Below are positions 59,968 through 64,000 of a stretch of 64,000 bases of DNA, one piece after another. Within the stretch, counting starts at the first letter, position 1. Each line of letters opens with the position of its first letter. The notes beneath the pieces are model-generated. The model saw only the letters and a program-made list of their open reading frames with translations, had not been told where the DNA came from and made no database searches. The stretch is from Oscillospiraceae bacterium (lineage in GTDB: Bacteria > Bacillota > Clostridia > Oscillospirales > Oscillospiraceae). Made by a program: the position numbers and the translations under genes. Location of the stretch: positions 179,825 through 243,824 of the forward strand of contig SVKO01000001.1 in assembly GCA_015068455.1 (NCBI GenBank), written 5' to 3'.

Positions 59968-61152
59968 CTATACCTCTATTTCTCCGCTCATTAGTTTCGG
60001 CAACAAGCGGTCGCGGGCTTCTGATAACCCACGGTTTTGGAATGCTAAGGTCTTTATCCGCCGGGTTATGCTCCAGATATAATCTTCAAATGCTTGTCTA
60101 ACAGCATCATCGGGTATGAGTACCTCAAACTTTTCCATCTGCCTCCAATCCGCTCGAGGCATCTTTGCTCCTTCTTTACAGGTCTGATATGTATAATCAA
60201 CAAACGCTTTGTCAAATACCGTCATTAGTAAAATGCCCCATAATCCATTTTTTGCCCTCATTACAAAACTATCCGTAGAGACGACGCCATTATTAATCGC
60301 GAAACCGACCTTATGGAAATACGGCCTTATTTTACCAAAAATAATATCATCTTCATCATACTTATATTTGTTACTAGTTACATCTTCGGCATTTCCCCAT
60401 GATGAAAGGCAAAAATCAACTCGTGGGATATGCTCAAGCCCAATGTATGGCGTGCCCTTTGGTATCTGTTCTGTTGTTACCACATCTTTTTTTAAGGAGC
60501 AAATACCACCAATGGTATCTTTTCGCCACCCCTCCGGGAGGCCGTCCACGATGGGGGTCGTTTCATATCCGGGGAAGCGGAGATCGACGAACCATTCCTT
60601 ATACAGCCGCTGAGCCGCTTCTTCAAGCAGCTTTATCTGCTTTTGGTTGTTTTCGATGAGGTTGTCGTAGGCGGAAAGGATACTGGAAATAGCCTTTTGC
60701 CTTTCCAAGTCATCGAATATCGAAACTTCAATATTCGAGAATTTGGTTTTGTTTAATATTGGAACCGCTGTCGCGTTTTTTCCAAGGCTTTTGATTTTCT
60801 CCTCCAATGTTCGCATAAGATAGTAAACATAAAGATAATCATATGAATTCTCATCAACTATGATTGAGTTAATCTGTTGATTGGTAACGCTTGGTTTCAC
60901 CGTTATCACAGATTTTCCCATGTCAGAGCCAATACAAGAAACGCAGACAGAGTGTTCTGGAAGAAAGCAGTTTTTTACAGTATTTAACCCCTTTTTAGAT
61001 ATATACCTTTCTGTATTGAAAATGTTACGATTTCCAACCATATCTACAGGGGTGATAAACGGGATATCTCCCCCATAATTATCCTTATCTTTTGTAGGTG
61101 GTGTTTTTCCTGTGATTATTTTGCCTAAATCACCTACGGTTACCATTTTCAT
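59968..61152 (-). CDS. hsdS: Type I restriction enzyme subunit S
   Basis: 394 residues; ATG overlaps the hsdM stop by four bases. Two target-recognition domains are visible: MVTVGDLGKIITGKTPPTKD at the start and DTIGGICSLKKDVVTTEQI from about residue 210, each followed by the conserved helical region IFDDLERQKAISSILSAYD and DAVRQAFEDYIWSITRRI. It ends RDRLLPKLMSGEIEV. HsdS chooses the DNA site for both HsdM and HsdR. The first half is AT-rich, unlike hsdM, which suggests domain exchange. Confidence 0.94.
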   Translation of the reverse strand: MKMVTVGDLGKIITGKTPPTKDKDNYGGDIPFITPVDMVGNRNIFNTERYISKKGLNTVKNCFLPEHSVCVSCIGSDMGKSVITVKPSVTNQQINSIIVDENSYDYLYVYYLMRTLEEKIKSLGKNATAVPILNKTKFSNIEVSIFDDLERQKAISSILSAYDNLIENNQKQIKLLEEAAQRLYKEWFVDLRFPGYETTPIVDGLPEGWRKDTIGGICSLKKDVVTTEQIPKGTPYIGLEHIPRVDFCLSSWGNAEDVTSNKYKYDEDDIIFGKIRPYFHKVGFAINNGVVSTDSFVMRAKNGLWGILLMTVFDKAFVDYTYQTCKEGAKMPRADWRQMEKFEVLIPDDAVRQAFEDYIWSITRRIKTLAFQNRGLSEARDRLLPKLMSGEIEV

Positions 61153-63143
61153 ATTCCCATCTCCTTCATATTCTGTGAGATGGTGTCCATCAGATCATTG
61201 GCTTCGGCCTGAAGGGACAGAAGCTCTCTGTGGATTTCAGCCATGCGCTCGGCAAAGTCCACGCCGTCGCCCTCGTCGGGGGCTACGCCCACGTAGGCGC
61301 CGGGCGTCAGCGACCAGCCCTTTGCCTCGATCTCGTCAATGCCCGCCACCTTGCACAGCCCGGGCACGTCTGCATACGCGCCCTCGCCGAACTTCTCATA
61401 GAGCCATTTGGCTTCCCTGATGGCGTCCAGATTGGCATACACGGCGCTTTGGCCGTTTTCTACGTCTTCGATCTGCTGCTTTTTGAATGCCTTTGCGTTT
61501 TTATAGCCCCGCTTTTTCAGCGCCAACCGGGCATTGATCCTCGCAAATACGCCGGCATCGTCAAATATGCTGTTGATCGCATTCTTCCAGCTGGAATATA
61601 CACGGTCGAGATACGGCATGATGCCGAAGCTGTCGGGTAGCGTCTGCATCTGATCCACCTGTCGGGCAAAGTCCGCGATCGCGTTGTCGAAGTCGGCATA
61701 AACCGGATCGTCATGATCGCTGATGGAAAGGAAGAACTCCTTCGCAGACACAAGAGAATCAAATATATACTGGCGGTAAAGCTCCAGCAGCTTCCTGTAT
61801 TTCTCCGTCTCGCCGCGATAGAGCCAGACGATGGCGTTCAGATTCCTAAGCTGCCACTCGGTCCACTCGTTCAGGGTGCGGTCCACCACGGTATAGTAAT
61901 TCCGCGCGTCGATGAACAGCACCTTGTCCCGGATGGGCTCGGCCTTCGCCTTGTCGAAGAACCACAGGGAGCAGGGCAGGGATTTGGTATAGAAAAAGTT
62001 GTTGCCGACGCTGATCATCACGTCCACATGGCCGGTCTGTACCAGCTTCTGGCGGATGTCCTTGTCCTTGCTCTGGCTGTCCGTAGCGGAGGAGGCCATG
62101 ACAAAGCCCGCCCGCCCGCGCTCGTTCAGGTAGGAATAGAAATAGGAGATCCAGAGGTAATTGGCGTTGCCGACCTCCTTGTTCTTGTTGACGGAGGGCA
62201 GGCCGAAGGGCAGCCGTCCGGCGCTCTCGCAGGATTCGGCCTTGACCTTATCCACGTTGAAGGGCGGATTCGCCATGACGTAGTCGCAGCAGCCGTCCAG
62301 ATTGTGGGCGTCGTGATAGAAGGTGTTGGCCTCGTCGCCGGATTTGATGACGCCCGTGAGGCCGTGCACCGCCATGTTCATCAGACACAGCTGGGCGTTG
62401 TATTCCACCTTTTCCTGACCGTAGAAGGTCATGGCGCTGTTGGCGTTCATGCCGGCGGCGTTGACAAAATCGCCGCTCTGGATGAACATGCCGCCGCTGC
62501 CGCAGGCCGGGTCCAGCAGGATGCCGCCCGTCGGCTCCAGGACATTCACGATCATCTTGACCAGGGATTTGGGCGTGAAGAAGACGCCGTCGTCCGAGGC
62601 GATGTTCTTGGCGAACTTGTTGAGGAAGTATTCATAGATGCGGCCGATCACGTCGCCGCCCACGTCGTCCAGGGCGCTGTTATTGAAGATGCGCAGCAGC
62701 TCCGCCAGCAGGTCGTCCCTGAAATCGGTGTAGCTCTTCGGCAGGACGCCCTTGAGCTGCTCGCTCTGGGCCTCGATCAGCTGCATGGCGTTGTTGACCA
62801 CCTCGCCTAGGCTGTTCATGGGGTGGCCGTCCGTGTTCACGAGACCGGCGGCAGCGATATTCTCCGGCAGGTTCACCAGGTACTCATACTGGGCCTGCTT
62901 CGGCAGGTACAGGGCGCTCTTGGCGGCAAAGTCGCTGGCCTCCACGGGCAGGACGCGTCCGCCGCGGGAGGGGCGGTTTTTCAGGATCTCGGCCTCCACC
63001 AGCTTGAAGCGGCTGTAGGCATAGCGCAGGAAGATCAGCCCCAGCACGGGCATGCAGTACTGATTCGATGTCAGCTTCGATCCAGCCCGCAGCAAATCGG
63101 CGGACTCCCACAGCTCGGATTCCAGTTTTCTGATATTGATCAT
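61149..63143 (-). CDS. hsdM: Type I restriction enzyme subunit M (DNA methyltransferase)
   Basis: 664 residues, longer than the ~500 typical of HsdM because of an extended C-terminus. N-terminal HsdM_N helices (LESELWESADLLRAGSKLTSNQY); SAM-binding motif DPACGSGGMFIQ and catalytic MANPPFNVDKV, which mark N6-adenine methylation. C-terminal helical stretch FDNAIADFARQVDQMQTLP. It methylates the host copy of the target so that HsdR does not cut. GC-rich like hsdR and kptA. Confidence 0.94.
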   Translation of the reverse strand: MINIRKLESELWESADLLRAGSKLTSNQYCMPVLGLIFLRYAYSRFKLVEAEILKNRPSRGGRVLPVEASDFAAKSALYLPKQAQYEYLVNLPENIAAAGLVNTDGHPMNSLGEVVNNAMQLIEAQSEQLKGVLPKSYTDFRDDLLAELLRIFNNSALDDVGGDVIGRIYEYFLNKFAKNIASDDGVFFTPKSLVKMIVNVLEPTGGILLDPACGSGGMFIQSGDFVNAAGMNANSAMTFYGQEKVEYNAQLCLMNMAVHGLTGVIKSGDEANTFYHDAHNLDGCCDYVMANPPFNVDKVKAESCESAGRLPFGLPSVNKNKEVGNANYLWISYFYSYLNERGRAGFVMASSATDSQSKDKDIRQKLVQTGHVDVMISVGNNFFYTKSLPCSLWFFDKAKAEPIRDKVLFIDARNYYTVVDRTLNEWTEWQLRNLNAIVWLYRGETEKYRKLLELYRQYIFDSLVSAKEFFLSISDHDDPVYADFDNAIADFARQVDQMQTLPDSFGIMPYLDRVYSSWKNAINSIFDDAGVFARINARLALKKRGYKNAKAFKKQQIEDVENGQSAVYANLDAIREAKWLYEKFGEGAYADVPGLCKVAGIDEIEAKGWSLTPGAYVGVAPDEGDGVDFAERMAEIHRELLSLQAEANDLMDTISQNMKEMGI

Positions 63144-63155
63144 CTTTTGCTCCTT

Positions 63156-63374
63156 TTATCCAAGCCACTCGGCCTCGATCTCCTCATAGGGAAGGCCGTT
63201 ATCCGTGCAGAACTCTTTGATATGCTTCATCGCCGTGATATTCGGGCGCGTTTTTCCGTTCTCCCAGCGGTTAATGGTCCCGACGGAAACGTGCAGCGCC
63301 TCTGCCAGGCTCTCCTGGCTCAGCAGCGCTTTCATTCGCATGTTCTTGATCGCTTCAGGAAGTGACATTTGCAT
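63156..63374 (-). CDS. Small Xre-family regulator before hsdM
   Basis: 72 residues; ATG 63374 after AAGGAGG. One HTH domain: LPEAIKNMRMKALLSQESLAEALHVSVGTINRWENGKTRPN, then KHIKEFCTDNGLPYEE. It is the first gene of the restriction operon, 12 bases before hsdM, and probably controls its own promoter, as C-proteins do for other restriction systems. This role is inferred. Confidence 0.88.
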   Translation of the reverse strand: MQMSLPEAIKNMRMKALLSQESLAEALHVSVGTINRWENGKTRPNITAMKHIKEFCTDNGLPYEEIEAEWLG

Positions 63375-63402
63375 TCCATCCTCCTTCCAAATCTTTGCGT
63401 TT

Positions 63403-63431
63403 ATAATACCATCAACCTATCATTTTGACAA
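63403..63431 (-). promoter_or_regulatory. Promoter of the restriction operon
   Basis: On the minus strand TTGTCA (63426-63431), 17 bases, TATTAT (63403-63408). About 30 bases before the HTH start codon. Confidence 0.75.
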
Positions 63432-63640
63432 GATGTTACAGGAATACTGTCGTTTTTTGTAGAATTGCCAGATTTATATTGATATTTTGCATGTGATCGT
63501 TCAAATAATCTGTGAAAAATGACATAGCCATCTAAAAACCAGCGCCACCGCCGGGCATGACAAGGCGCAGGGGAGGACGGGGGCCGGTTCTGTGTCTTTA
63601 TCCATCAAGGCAGAGAACCGTCCCCTGTCCTGTTTCGAAG

Positions 63641-64000
63641 CCACCTTCCAAATGCCCATACCAAACAAAAAAATCGCCAAAGGCGGTTTCTTTGCTTCGC
63701 ATCCGGCGGTGGATTCGCTTTTCTGCGGAAAAGCCACGGCGGTTGCGACAGTTCGGACTGCCGCCAAGTGCCGCCTTTCGAATCCACCTTCCAAATACCC
63801 ATACCAAACAAAAAACCGCCAAAGGCGGTTTCTTTGTTTCGCATACGGCGGTGGATTCGCTTTTCTGCGGAAAAGCCACGGCGGTTGCGACAGTCCACCG
63901 GACTGTCGCCAAGTGCCGCCTTTCGAATCCACCTTCCAAATGCCCATACCAAACAAAAAACCGCCAAAGGCGGTTTCTTTGCTTCGCATACGGCGGTGGA
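63641..64000. repeat. Tandem ~144-bp repeats with built-in terminators
   Basis: Units start at 63641, 63784 and 63929 with CCACCTTCCAAAT-CCCATA and run off the window. Each holds AAA-CCGCC / GGCGGTTTCTTTG (a terminator), then CGGTGGATTCGCTTTTCTGC and GCCACGGCGGTTGCGACAG. The first unit has one extra-base change in its hairpin. The terminator and CGGTGGATTCGC parts recur once at 37940-38020. Gene-free otherwise; short open frames across the units are repetitive and have no ribosome sites. Confidence 0.87.

Noticed and set aside
63501..63989. Frames of 110-160 codons with repeated sequence near the right end
   Set aside because: They only translate the tandem terminator units; no ribosome sites, and the same peptide is repeated two or three times.

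Overview
The window looks like a chromosomal segment from a spore-forming, Gram-positive anaerobe of the class Clostridia, probably a gut Oscillospiraceae-type organism. The evidence is an alpha/beta-type small acid-soluble spore protein, strong AGGAGG-type ribosome binding sites, TTGACA/TATAAT promoters, GC-rich host-like genes and several S-layer-homology (SLH) surface proteins. The genus cannot be fixed from the sequence alone, and no rRNA, tRNA or CRISPR array was seen.

Region 1 (1-16.9 kb) is a surface and housekeeping region. It holds a truncated secreted CotH-like protein, a spore protein, a lipase-like hydrolase, a D-cysteine desulfhydrase, a GH43/SLH glycoside hydrolase, an SLH protein that ends in elongation factor Tu domains II and III, a lipoprotein, a YwaF/TMEM164-like membrane protein, and a TetR/hydrolase operon with a clear double operator.

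Region 2 (17-38 kb) is a metal-homeostasis island. Two DtxR/MntR-like regulators are present, and ten copies of an 18-bp palindrome (consensus GGTTAG-N6-CTAACC) sit in or near the promoters. The boxes precede the first regulator, feoA-feoA-feoB with its Cys-rich partner, DUF3793 protein and flavodoxin, an MptD-type ECF S component, a small lipoprotein, a 1613-residue SLH metallophosphatase, an HMA-domain protein with a ZIP transporter, three methyltransferases with a membrane protein, and two ABC exporter-fold proteins with a shikimate-kinase-like protein. The inferred theme is iron/metal acquisition, possibly with a small metal-binding metabolite.

Region 3 (38-63.5 kb) is a mosaic defence island, mostly on the minus strand, with AT-rich genes beside GC-rich restriction genes. 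From left to right it has a DUF4143-type ATPase preceded by three 33-bp repeats; a Gabija pair (gajB, gajA); a complete His-Xaa-Ser (Hxs) peptide-modification operon with an A24 prepilin peptidase and a MORN-repeat membrane protein; kptA; a large unknown protein; a HEPN-like protein; an HNH endonuclease; a broken kptA; hsdR; a KAP NTPase; three unknown genes, two of them membrane anchored; hsdS, hsdM and an HTH regulator. The Gabija-Hxs block is bracketed by two almost identical 41-bp palindromes. Most accessory genes between hsdS and kptA are preceded by a leftover 3' end of an hsdS gene, which suggests that cassettes were added repeatedly behind hsdS. Related terminator repeats lie at both edges of the island (about 37.95 kb and 63.6-64 kb).

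The most unusual items are the EF-Tu domain II/III fusion to a surface protein, the Hxs operon with its own prepilin-type peptidase next to Gabija between palindromes, and the repeated hsdS tails.
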